A stretch of 64,000 nt of DNA from Luzula sylvatica (taxonomy: Eukaryota > Streptophyta > Magnoliopsida > Poales > Juncaceae): positions 19,932,862 to 19,996,861 of the forward strand of contig OX326959.1 of NCBI GenBank assembly GCA_946800325.1, read 5' to 3'. Position numbers and translations under genes: made by a program. Below are positions 1 through 11,584 of this stretch, one piece after another. The notes beneath the pieces were generated by a model. The model was not told where the DNA came from, searched no databases, and worked only from the letters and a program-made list of their open reading frames with translations. How positions within the stretch are numbered: the stretch's first letter is position 1; the number at the start of each line of letters is the position of its first letter.

Positions 1-207
1 CCTGCGAGGACTATCGTATTAGATAACTACACTCTACTCTCTTCTTCCTCCTCTAGGTATCTCCATACCCATAGTCATCGCATGTCAGTCACGCGCGACT
101 AGAGAGAGCGGTTTTGTAAACGGGTCAGCACGTTCCCGCTAGTGTTAATCATCATCAGAATTGGAACATTTCCAATACCTACGATCACGTCTTTTCATAA
201 AATTTCA
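1..207 (-). pseudogene. Ty1-copia pol fragment, C-terminal RNase H, truncated by the array
   Basis: This stretch is the end of a copia polyprotein read on the minus strand. The conserved RNase H motif ADPFTKPL is encoded at 106-129. A shifted frame further upstream carries His-Glu-Ile text like the HLIREI segment of the family, so frameshifts are present. It aligns base for base with 63381-63587, and I count three differences (127, 131, 159). The match ends at 207; the next base begins CTGACTAAC of the satellite, whereas the other copy continues into more RNase H. The rest of this element, its 3' noncoding region and LTR, should lie left of the window. It is a dead fragment. The family assignment is strong; how the truncation arose is unknown. 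Confidence 0.85.
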
Positions 208-250
208 CTGACTAACTAACTACCTAACTACCTATCTAACTAACTGACTA
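208..250 (-). repeat. Short CTAA-polarity stub at the left edge of the array
   Basis: Ten or so CTAA units directly follow the copia fragment and end at GACTACTAG, after which polarity flips to TTAG. It is the smallest polarity block in the window and marks the junction between retrotransposon and satellite. Confidence 0.8.
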
Positions 251-899
251 CTAGAGTTTGTTCATATGTATGTAGAAAGGTGGTTAGTTCATATGTATGT
301 AGAAAGGTGGTTAGTTTGTTTGTTAGTCAGTTTGCTAGTAGTTAGTTAGTTAATTAGTTAGTTAGTTAGTGAGTTAGTTAGTAAATTAGTTAGGTAGTGG
401 GTATATGTAGGAAGGTAGCTAATTAGTTAGTTAGTTAGTTAGTTAATTAGTTAGTTAGTTATGTTGTTAGTTAATTAGTTAGTTAGTTAGTCAGTTAGTT
501 AATATTTATGTAAGAATGTAGTTAGTTAGATAGTTAGATAGTTAGTTAATTAGTTAGTTAGTTAGTTAGTTATCTAGTAGTTAGTTAGTTAGTTAGGTAG
601 TTAGTTAGTGAATATGTATGTTGGAAGGAAGTTAGTTAGTCGGTTTGTTAGCTAGTAGTAAGTTATCTAGTTAGTTAGTTAATTAGATAGTTAGTTAGTT
701 AGTAAATTAATTAGTTATTGGGTATGTAGGAAGGTAGCTAGTTAGTTAGTTACTTAGTTAATTAGTTAGTTAGTTAGTTTGTTTGTTAGTTAGTTTGTTA
801 ATATGTATATAAGAAGTTATTTAGTTAAATTGTTAGTTAGTTTGTTAGTTATCTATTAGTTAGTTAGTTAGTTTGTTAGTCAATTAGTTAGTTATTTAG

Positions 900-931
<32 letters not shown>

Positions 932-951
932 CTAGTAGTAGTTAGTTAATT
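251..951 (+). repeat. TTAG-polarity block 1
   Basis: TTAG units carry boxes at 264, 291, 397 (21-nt variant), 502 (ATATTTATG type), 612 (ATGTTGG type), 718 (GGGTATG type) and 801 (ATATGTATATAAG type). This is the left arm of a large imperfect palindrome with the following CTAA block. Confidence 0.9.
261..314 (+). repeat. 27-bp perfect tandem duplication spanning a 19-nt box
   Basis: Two identical 27-bp units (261-287 and 288-314) begin TTCATATG and end GGTTAG, each containing the ATATGTATGTAGAAAGGTG box. It is a local slippage-scale duplication near the left end of the array. Confidence 0.9.
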
Positions 952-1446
952 AACCAACTAACTAACTAACTAACCACTAACTAACTAACTAACTAACTAT
1001 TTAACTAAGAAACTAACTACCTTCTTATATGCATATTAACTAACATACTAACTAACTAACGAATTAACTAACTGACTAACTAACTAGCTAACTAACTAGC
1101 TAGCTACCTTCCTACATACCCACTAACTAATTAATTTACTAACTAACTAACTAACTAATTAACAAACTAACTAGCTAACTTACTACTAGTTAACTAACCG
1201 ACTAACTAACAACCTTCCAACATACCTATTAACTAACAAACTAACTAACTAAATAACTACTAGATAACTAACGAACTAACTAACTAACTAATTAACTAAC
1301 TATCTAACTATTTAACTAACTACCTTCTTACATAAATATTAACTAACTAACTAACTGACAAACTAATTAACTAACAACCTAACTAACTAACTAACTAACT
1401 AACTACTTAACTAACTAACTAACTAAGTACCTTCGTACATACCCAC
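397..1446. repeat. Large imperfect palindrome, centre about 920
   Basis: Boxes on the left arm and their inverted partners on the right arm pair symmetrically: 801-819 with 1018-1036, 718-736 with 1105-1123, 612-630 with 1211-1229, 502-520 with 1321-1339, and 397-417 with 1428-1446. Midpoints all fall at 918-922. The polarity switch itself is at about 952, so the centre has been altered. Confidence 0.85.
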
Positions 1447-2139
1447 TAATTAACAAACTAACTAACTAACTAACTAGCCAACTAACTAACTAGCTACCTT
1501 CCCACATACCCACTATCTAACTAACTAAAAAACTAATTAACAAACTAATGGACTAACTATTTAACTAACTAACTAACTACTAGCTAACAAACTAATTAAC
1601 TAACTAACTAACTAATTAACTAACTAACTAACAAGCTAACTAACTAAGTACCTTCGTACATACCCACTAACTAATAAACTAACTAACTAACTAACTAGCC
1701 AACTAACTAATTACCTACCTTCCTACATACCCACTATCTAACTAACTAACAAACTAATTAACGAACTAATGGACTAACTATTTAACTAACTAACTAACTA
1801 CTAGCTAACTAACTAATCAACTAACTAACTAAGTAATTAACTAACTAACTAACTAGCTATCTAACTGATTAACTAACTAACTAACTAACTAGCCAAATAA
1901 CTAACTAACAAACTAACAAACTAACAAACTACCTAACTACATACCCACTAACTAACTAGCTAACTAACAAATTAACTAACTAATTAACTAACTAACTAAC
2001 TAACTAACTAGTGACTATCTAACTAGCTAGCTAACTAACTAACTAAGTAACTACCTACCTACCTGCATACCCACTAACTAAGTAACTAAATAACTAACTA
2101 CTAGCTGACTAACTAATTAACTAAATAACTAACTAATTG

Positions 2140-2179
<40 letters not shown>

Positions 2180-3154
2180 GTAGATAACTAACTAACTATT
2201 TAACTAACAAACTTCCTTCTTATATACATATTAACTAACTAACTAACTAACTAAGTAACTACCTAACTAAGTAACTAACTAACTAGCTAACAACCTACCT
2301 TCCTACATAACCACTAACTAATTAATTTACTAACTAATTAACTAACTAATTAACTAACTAACCAGCTTACTTACTACTAGCCAACTAACCGACTAACTAA
2401 CTACCTTCCAACATACCTATTAACTAACTAACTAATTAACTAACTACTAGATAACTAACTAACTAACTAACAACCTACGTTCCTACATACCCACTAACTA
2501 ACTAACTAAATAACTAACTAACAAACTACTAGCTAACTAACTAACTAACTAACTAACTAAATAACTAACTAATTGAATAACTAACTAATAGATAACTAAC
2601 TTACTAACCAACAATTTAACTAACTAACTTCCTTCTTATATACATATTAACAAACTAACTAACAAACTAACTAACTAACTAACTAATTAACTAACTAACT
2701 AACTAACTGGCTACCTTCCTACATACCCACTAACTAATTAATTTACTAACTAACTAGCTAATTAATTAACTAACTAACTAGATAACTTACTACTAGCTAA
2801 CTAACCGACTAACTAACTTCCTTCCAACATACCTATTCACTAACTAACTACCTAACTAACTAACTAACTACTAGATAACTAACTAACTAACTAACGAACT
2901 AATTAACTAACTATCTAACTAACTACCTTCTTTCATAAATATTAACTAACTAACTAACTAACTAACTAACTGACTAATAAACTAACAACCTAACTAACTA
3001 ACTAACTAACCAACTAACTAACTGACTAACTAACTAACTAACTAACTACCTTCCCACATACCCACTGCCTAACTAACTAACTAATTATTAACCTTTTTAT
3101 TTAACTTAACTAACAAACAACCTTCTTATATACATATTAACTAACTAACTAACC

Positions 3155-3192
<38 letters not shown>

Positions 3193-3858
3193 TTATCTAA
3201 CTGACAAACAAACTAGCTACCTTCCTACGTATACCCACTACATAACTAATTTACTAACTAAGTCACTAACTAACTAAGTAATTAACTAACTAACTACTAG
3301 ATAACTAACTAACTTATTAACTAACCAACTAACTACATACCCACTAACTAACTAACTAACTAACTTTCTACATACATATTAACTAATCACCTTTCTACAT
3401 ACATATTAACTAACTAACTAACTAATTAACTAACTAATTAACAACTAGATAACTAACTAACTTATTAACTAACCAACTAACTACATACCCACTAACTAAC
3501 TAACTAATTAACTAACTAATTAACTACATAACTAACTAACTGACCACTTGCTAAGTAGCAAACTAACTAACTAACTAACTAACTACCTACCTACCTGCAT
3601 ACCCACTATTTAACTAACTAAATAACTAACTAACTACTGGCTGACTAACTAACTAACGAGCTAACTAAATAACTAACTAACTAAGTAACTAACTAACAAA
3701 TAGATAACTAACTAACTAACTGACTAACTAACAAATAGACAATTAACTAACTAACTAACTATTTAACTAACTAACTTCCTTCTTATATACATATTAACTA
3801 ACTAACTAACAAACTAACTTACTAACTAACTAACTACTAGCTCTCTAATTAACTAACT
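952..3858 (-). repeat. CTAA-polarity block 2
   Basis: CTAA units carry inverted boxes, for example CCTTCTTATATACATAT and TACCTTCCTACATACCCAC. The stretch from about 1085 to 2030 resembles 12.1-13.1 kb closely (the box at 1211 corresponds to 12268), with a third related stretch at 54.7-55.3 kb. Short tandem copies occur at about 3298-3350 and 3430-3490. Confidence 0.9.
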
Positions 3859-3866
3859 AGTTAGTT
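3851..3866. repeat. 16-bp perfect palindrome at a CTAA-to-TTAG switch
   Basis: AACTAACTAGTTAGTT reads the same on both strands and marks the exact polarity change. The identical junction with identical flanks (CTAGCTCTCTAATT on the left) occurs at 59487-59502. Confidence 0.85.
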
Positions 3867-4176
3867 AGTTAATTAGGTATGTATGAAGGTAGTTAGTTAA
3901 TTAATTAGTTAGCTAATTTTTTAGTTAATTCGTTAGTTAGTCAGTTTGTTAGTTACTTAGTTAGTAGTCAGTTAGTGAGTTAGTCAGTTAGATAGGTAGT
4001 GGGTATGTAGGAAGGTAATTAGTTAGTTAGTTAGTTAATTAGTTAGTTAGTCAGTTAGTATGTTAGTCAATAGGTATGTAGGAAGTTAGTTAGTTAGTTA
4101 TTTAGTTAGTTAGTGGGTTTGTAGGTAGGTAGTTAAGTAGTTAGTTAGTTAGTTAATTAATAGGTATGTATGACGG

Positions 4177-4212
<36 letters not shown>

Positions 4213-4356
4213 GAGCTAGTAGTTAATTAGTTAACAAGTTAGTTAGTTAATCAGTTAGTTACTTTGTTAGCTAGTAGTTAGTTAGTTAGTTATTTAGTCA
4301 GTTAGTAAGTTAGTTCGTTAGTAATCTAGTAGTTAGTTAGTAAGTCAGTTAGTTAT

Positions 4357-4391
<35 letters not shown>

Positions 4392-5347
4392 CCTATTAGT
4401 CAGTTAGTTGGCTAGTTATTTAGTTAGTTAGGTTGTTAGTTAATTCTTTAGTAAGTTAGTTAGTTAATATGTATGTACGAAGGTAGTTAATTATTTAGTT
4501 AGATGGTCAGTTAGTCAGTTAATTAGTTAGTTAGTTAGTTACCTAGTAGTTAGTAAACTAGTTAGTTAGTTAGTCAACTAGTTAGTTAGTTAGTTAGTTA
4601 GCTAGTAGTTAGCTAGTAGTTAGTTAGTGAGTTAGCGAGTTAGTTAGTTATTTAGTGGGTATGTAGGAAGGTAGTTAGTTAGTTAGTTAGTTAATAAGTC
4701 AGTTATTTAGTTAGTTAGTTGGTTACTTAGTTAGTTAGTTAGTTACTTAGTTAGTTAGCTTGTTAGCTAGTAGTAAGTTAGTTAGTTAGTTATATAGTTA
4801 TTTAGCGAGTTAGTTAACTAGGTAGTCATTTAGTTAGTTAGTTTATATGTATGTAGAAGGTAGTTAGTTAGTTAGATAGTTAGTTAAATAGTTAGTTAGT
4901 TAGTTAGTTTGTTAGCTAGTTAGTTATCTATTAGGTAGTTAGTTAATTAGTTAGTTATTTAGTTAATTAGTTACGTAGTTAGTTATTTAGTTAGTTAGTT
5001 AGTTTGTTTGTTAATATATATATAAGAAGGAAGTTAGTTAGTTAGTTAGTTAGTTAGCTAGTAGTTTGTTAGTTAGTTATTTAGTTATTTAGTTAGTGGG
5101 TATGTAGGAATGTATGTAGTTAGTTAGTTAGTTAGTTAATTAGTTTGTTAGTTAGTTAGTTAGTTAGTTAATAGGTATGTAGGAAAATTGTTAGTTAGTT
5201 AGTTAGTTAGTTAGTTACTTAATTAGTTAGTTGTTTAGTTAGTGGGTTTGTAGGAAGGTAGTTATTTAATTAGTAAGTTAGGTAGTTAGTTAATTAGTTA
5301 GTTAATAGGTATGTATGCAGGTAGTTAGTTAGTAAGTTAGTTAATTT

Positions 5348-5398
<51 letters not shown>

Positions 5399-5836
5399 CA
5401 GTAATTAGTAAGTTAGTTAGTTAGTTAGTTAGCTAGTTAGTTAGCTAGTTAGTTAGTTACTTAGTTAGTCAGTGAGCTAGTAGTTAGTTAGTTAGTTAGT
5501 TAGTAAGTTAGTAAGTTAATCAGTTAGTTAGTTAGTTGGCTAGTAGTTATCTTGTTAGTTAGCTAGTTAGTTAGTCAGTTAGTTAATTCGTTAGTTAGTT
5601 AGTATGTTAGTTAATATGCATATAATAAGGTAGTTAGTTTCTTAGTTAAATAGTTAGTTAGTTAGTTTGTTTGTTTGTTAGTTAGTTAGTTATCTATTAG
5701 TAAGTTAGTTAGTTAGTTAATTAGTTAGTTATTCAATTTATTAGTTAGTTAGTTAGCTAGTAGTTAGTTAGTTAGTTAGTTTTTTTGTTAGTCAATTAGT
5801 TAGTAAGTTAGTTAGTTAGTTAATAGGTATGTAGGA

Positions 5837-5871
<35 letters not shown>

Positions 5872-6621
5872 GAGTTAGTTAGTTAGTTAATTAGTTAGCT
5901 AGTTAGTTAGTTAGTTAGTCAGTTAGTTAGTTAGTTAGTTTGGTTGTTAGTTAATTAGCTAGTAAGTTAGTTAGTTAGTTAGTTAATATTTATGTAAGAA
6001 GGTAGTTAGTTAGATAGTTAGATAGTTAGTTAATTAATTAGTTAGTTAGTTAGTTTTCTAGTAGTTAGTTAGTTAGTTAGGTAGTTAGTTAGTGAATAGG
6101 TATGTTGGAAGGAAGTTAGTTAGTCGGTTAGTTAGCTAGTTGTAAGTTATCTAGTTAGTTAGTTAATTAGTTAGTTAGTTAGTTAGTAAATTAATTAGTT
6201 AGTGGGTATGTAGGAAGGTAGCTAGTTAGTTAGTTAGTTAGTTAATTAGTTAGTTAGTTAGTTAGTTAGTTAATATGTATATAGGAAGGAAGTAAGTTAG
6301 TTAGTTAGTTAGCTAGTAATTTGTTAGTTAGTTATTTAGTTAGTTAGTTAGTGGGTATGTAGGAACGTATGTAGTTAGTTAGTTAGTTAGTTAATTAGTT
6401 TGTTAGTTAGTTAGTTAGTTAATAGGTATGTCGGAAAATTGTTAGTTAGTTAGTTAGTTAGTTAGTTACTTAATTAGTTAGTTGTTTAGTTAGTGGGTTT
6501 GTAGGAAGGTAGTTAGTTAATTAGTAAGTTAGGTAGTTAGTTAATTAGTTAGTTAATAGGTATGTATGAAGGTAGTTAGTTAGTAAGTTAGTTAATTTGT
6601 TAGTTAGTTAGTTAGCTAATG

Positions 6622-6665
<44 letters not shown>

Positions 6666-7112
6666 ATTAGTTCATTAATTAGTCAGTTAGTTAGTTAGTT
6701 AGCTAGTTAGTTAGTTACTTAGTTAGTTAGTGAGCTAGTAGTTAGTTAGTTAGTTAGTTAGTAAGTTAGTAATTTAATCAGTTAGTTTGTTAGTTGGCTA
6801 GTAGTTATCTTGTTAGTTAGCTAGTTAGTTAGTCAGTTAGTTAATTCGTTAGTTAGTTAGTATGTTAGTTAATATGCATATAAGAAGGTAGTTAGTTTCT
6901 TAGTTAAATAGTTAGTTAGTTGGTTAGTTAGTTTGTTAGTTAGTTAGTTATCTATTAGTAAGTTAGTTAGTTAGTTAATTAGTTAGTTATTCAATTTATT
7001 AGTTAGTTAGTTATCTAGAGTTAGTTAGTGGGTATGTAGGAGGGTAGTTAGTTAGTTAGTTAGTTAGTCAATTAGTTAGTAAGTTAGTTAGTTAGTTAAT
7101 AGGTATGTAGGA

Positions 7113-7154
<42 letters not shown>

Positions 7155-7865
7155 GTTGGTAGTTAATTAGCTAGTTAGTTAGTTAGTTAGTTAGTTAATA
7201 TTTATGTAAGAAGGTAGTTAGTTAGATAGTTAGATAGTTAGTTAATTAGTTATTTAGTTAGTTAGTTATCTAGTAGTTAGTTAGTTAGTTAGGTAGTTAG
7301 TTAGTGAATAGGTATGTTGGAAGGAAGTTAGTTAGTCGGTTAGTTAGCTAGTCGTAAGTTAGCTAGTTAGTTAGTTAATTAGTTAGTTAGTTAGTTAGTA
7401 AATTAATTAGTTTGTGGGTTTGTAGGAAGGTAGCTAGTTAGTTAGTTACTTAGTTAATTAGTTAGTTAGTTAGTTTGTTTGTTTGTTTGTTAATATGTAT
7501 ATAAGAAGGAAGTTAGTTAGTTAGTTAGTTAGCTAGTAGTTTGTTAGTTAGTTATTTAGTTAGTTAGTTAGTGGGTATGTAGGAACGTAGGTAGTTAGTT
7601 AGTTAGTTAGTTAATTAGTTTGTTAGTTAGATAGTTAGTTAATAGGTATGTAGGAAAATTGTTAGTTAGTTTGTTAGTTAGTAACATAATTAGTTAGTTG
7701 TTTAGTTAGTGGGTTTGTAGGAAGGTACTTAGTTAATTAGTGAGTTAGGTAGTTAGTTAATTAGTTAGTTAATAGTTATGTATGAAGGTAGTTAGTTAGT
7801 AAGTTAGTCAATTTGTTAGTTAGTTAGTTTGTTTGTTAGTTAGGTAGTTAGTTCGTTCATTAATG

Positions 7866-7902
<37 letters not shown>

Positions 7903-8013
7903 CTTAGTTAGTTAGTGAGCTAGTATTTAGTTAGTTAGTTAGTAAGTTAGTTTGTTAATCAGTTAGTTAGTATGTTAGTTAGCTAGTAGTTAGTTAGTTA
8001 ATTAGTTAGTTAT

Positions 8014-8048
<35 letters not shown>

Positions 8049-8559
8049 AACAGTAAGCTAATTAGTTTGTTAGTTAGTTAGTGGGTATGTAGTTAGTTAG
8101 TTAGTTAGTAAGTTAGTTAGTAAGTTAGTTAGTAAGTTAGTTAGTAAGTTAGTTAGTGGGTATGTAGTTAGTTAGTTACTAAGTTAGTGGGTATGTAGTT
8201 AGTTAGTTAGTTAGTAAGTTAGTTATTTGGCTAGTTAGTTAGTTAGTTAGTTAGTTATTTGGCTAGTTAGTTAGTTAGTTAGTTAGTTAATTAGTTAGTT
8301 AGTTAGTTAGTTTGATAGCTAGTAGTTAGTTAGTCAGTTAGTTAGTTAGTCAGATAGTTAGTTAGTTAATTAGTTAGATAATTAGTTAGTTAACTAGTTC
8401 TATAGTTAGATAGATAGTTAGTGGGTATGCATGAAGGTAGTTAGTTTGTTAGTTAGTTAGTTAGCTAGCTAGCTAGCTAGGTAGTTAGTCATTAGTTAGT
8501 TCGTTAATTAGTTAATTAGTCAGTTAATTAGTTAGTTAGGTAGTTAGTTAATGGGTATG

Positions 8560-8617
<58 letters not shown>

Positions 8618-9485
8618 ATCAATTAGTTAGTTAGTTAGTTAGTTAGCTAGTATTTAGTTATATAGTTAGTTAATTAGTCAGTTAGCTAGTAGTAAGTTAG
8701 TTAGTTAAATAGTTAGTTAATTAGTTAGTTAATTAGTTTGTTAGTTAGTTAGTTAGATAGTGGGTATGTAGGAAGGTAGTTAGTTAGTTAGTTGGCTAGT
8801 TAGTTAGTTAGTTAGTTAGTTAGTGGGTATGTACGAAGGTACTTAGTTAGTTAGTTAGTTAGTTAGTTAATTAATTTGTTAGTTAGTTAGTTAGTTAGGT
8901 TGTTAGTTAATTAGTTAGTTAGTTAGTTAATATTTATGTAAGAAGGTAGTTAGTTAGATAGTTAGATAGTTTGTTTATTAGTTAGTTAGTTAGTTAGTTA
9001 TCCAGTAGTTTGTTAATTAGTTAGTTAGTCAATATGTATGTTGGAAGGTAGTTAGTTAGTAGGTTAGTTAGCTAGTAGTAAGTTAGCTAGTTAGTTAGTT
9101 AATTAGTTAGTTAGTTAGTTTGTTAGTAAGTTAGTTAGTTAGTTAGAAAGTAGTTGCTTTGTTAGTTAGTTAATTACTTAGTTATTTAGTTAGTTAATTA
9201 GCTATTAGTTAGTTAGTTAAATAGTTAGTAAATTAGTTAGTTAGTTAGTTAGTGGGTATGTAGGAAGGTACTTAGTAAGTTAGTTAGTTATCTAGTAGTT
9301 AGTTAGTTAGTTAATTAGTTAGTTTGTTTGTTAATATGTATGTAGAAAGGTGATTAGTAAGTTAGTTAGTTAGTTTGATAGTAGTTAGTTAGTTAATTAG
9401 TTAGTTAGTTAGTGAGTTAGTTAGTAAATTAGTTAGGTAGTGGGTATATGTAGGAAGGTAGCTAGCTAGTTAGTCAGTTAGCTAA

Positions 9486-9521
<36 letters not shown>

Positions 9522-9779
9522 GTGGTTAGTTAGTTAGTTAATATGTATATAAGAAGATTGTTAGTTAGTTAAGTTAAATAAAAAGGTAAATAATTAGTTA
9601 GTTAGGTAGGTAGTTAATTAGTCAGTGGGTATGTAGGAAGGTATATAGTTAGTTAGTTAGTTAGTGAGTTAGTTAGTTAGTTAGTTAGGTTGTTAGTTAA
9701 TTAGTTAGTTAGTTAGTAAGTTAGTTAGTTAATATTTATGTAAGAAGGTAGTTAGTTAGATAGTTATATAGTTCGTTAA

Positions 9780-9816
<37 letters not shown>

Positions 9817-10193
9817 GAATAGGTATGTTGGAAGGTAGTTAGTTTGTAGGTTAGTTAGCTAGTAGTAAGTTAGCTAGTTAGTTAGATAATTAGTTACTTA
9901 GTTAGTAAATTAATTAGTTAGTGGGTATGTAGTTTGTTAGTTAGCTAGTTAGTGGGTATGCATGAAGGTAGGTAGTTAGTCAGTCAGTTAGTTAGTTAGC
10001 TAGCTAGCTAGCTAGTTAGATAGTCACTAGTTAGTTAGTTAGTTAGTTAGTTAGTTAATTTGTTAGTTAGCTAGTTAGTTAGTGGGTATGTAGTTTGTTA
10101 GTTAGTTAGTTTGTTAGTTTGTTAGTTAGTTATTTGGCTAGTTAGTTAGTTAGTTAGTTAATCAGTTAATTAGCTAGTTAGTTTGTTAGTTAA

Positions 10194-10225
<32 letters not shown>

Positions 10226-10739
10226 CTAGTAGTTAGTTAGTTAGTCAAATAGTTAGTCCATTCGTATGTTAATTAGTTTGTTAGTTAGTTAGATAGTGGG
10301 TATGTAAGAAGGTAGGTAGTTAGTTAGTTAGTTAGTTAGTTTGTTAGTTAGTGGGCATGCACGAAGGTACTTAGTCAGTTAGTTGCTTAGTTAGTTAGTT
10401 AGTTAGTTAGTTATGTTGTTAGTTAATTAGTTAGTGAGTTAGTTAGTTAGTTAATATTTATGTAAGAAGTTAGTTAGTTAGATAGTTAGATAGTCAGTTA
10501 ATTTGTTTGTTTGTTTGTTAGTTAGGTAGTTAGTTATCTAGTAGTTATTTAGTTATTTGGTTAGTTAGTTAATAGGTATGTTGGAAGGTAGTTAGTCGGT
10601 TAGTTCGCTAGTAGTAAGTTAGCTAGTTAGTTTGTTAATTAGTTAGTTAGTCAGTTAGTAAATTAATTAGTTAGTGGGTATGTAGGAAGGTAGCTAGCTA
10701 GTTAGTTATTTAGTTAATTAGTTAGTTAGTTAGTTAGTA

Positions 10740-10772
<33 letters not shown>

Positions 10773-10905
10773 ATATGTATATAAGAAGGAAGTTAGTTAG
10801 TTAAATAGTTAGTCAGTTAGTTAGTTCTCTATTTGTTAGTTAGTTAGTTAGTTAGTTATCTATTTGTTAGTTAGTCAGTTAGTTAGTTAGTCAATTAGTT
10901 AGTTA
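3859..10905 (+). repeat. TTAG-polarity block 3
   Basis: About 7 kb of TTAG polarity with dozens of boxes. It begins at a perfect 16-bp palindrome (3851-3866). The interval 5.6-7.4 kb contains two similar units of about 1.2 kb: the ATATTTATG boxes at about 5990 and 7198 sit in matching contexts. A local tandem of TAAG-containing units lies at about 8100-8230. The AT-rich marker lies at about 9570. Confidence 0.9.
9571..9590 (+). repeat. AT-rich marker AAGTTAAATAAAAAGGTAAA (first plus-polarity copy)
   Basis: This non-tetranucleotide insert follows an ATATGTATATAAGAAGATT box by about 10 nt. The same linkage is kept at about 28955, 31555, 36387, 43906 and 51201, and with an AAATTTAAA variant at about 34757 and 42276. 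Inverted copies lie near 3090, 11458, 18787, 23712, 54015, 56289 and 57535. It is a useful landmark for the higher-order unit; no function is evident. Confidence 0.75.
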
Positions 10906-11425
10906 ACTAACTAACTAACTACTACTAGCTAACTAACTAACTATCTAAATAAATAACTAATTGACTAACTAACTAACTAACTAACTAATAGATAACTAAC
11001 AAACTAACTAACTAACTTCTTATATACATATTAACAAACTAACTAACAAACAAACTAACTAACTAACTAATTAACTAAGTAACTAACTAACTAGCTACCT
11101 TCCTACATACCCAATAACTAATTAATTTACTAACTAACTAACTATCTAATTAACTAACTAACTAGATAACTTACTACTAGCTAACAAACCGACTAACTAA
11201 CTTCCTTCCAACATACATATTCACTAACTAACTACCTAACTAACTAACTAACTACTAGATAACTAACTAACTAACTAACTAATTAACTAACTATCTAACT
11301 ATCTAACTAACTACATTCTTACATAAATATTAACTAACTCACCAACTAACAAACTAATTAACTAACAACATAACTAACTAACTAATTAACTAACTAACTA
11401 ACAAACTACCTTCCTACATACCCAC
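10351..11425. repeat. Large imperfect palindrome, centre about 10895
   Basis: Box pairs are 10773-10791/11013-11031, 10674-10692/11096-11114, 10572-10590/11202-11220, 10454-10472/11312-11330 and 10351-10369/11407-11425. Midpoints run from 10888 to 10902. Box types pair correctly in the order ATATGTATATAAG, GTGGG, ATGTTGG, ATATTTATG, GTGGG from the centre outward. Confidence 0.87.
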
Positions 11426-11526
11426 TAACTAACTAACTACGTAACTAACTAACTAATTATTTACCTTTTTATTTAACTTAACTAACTAACAACCTTCTTA
11501 TATACATATTAACTAACTAACTGACC

Positions 11527-11584
<58 letters not shown>

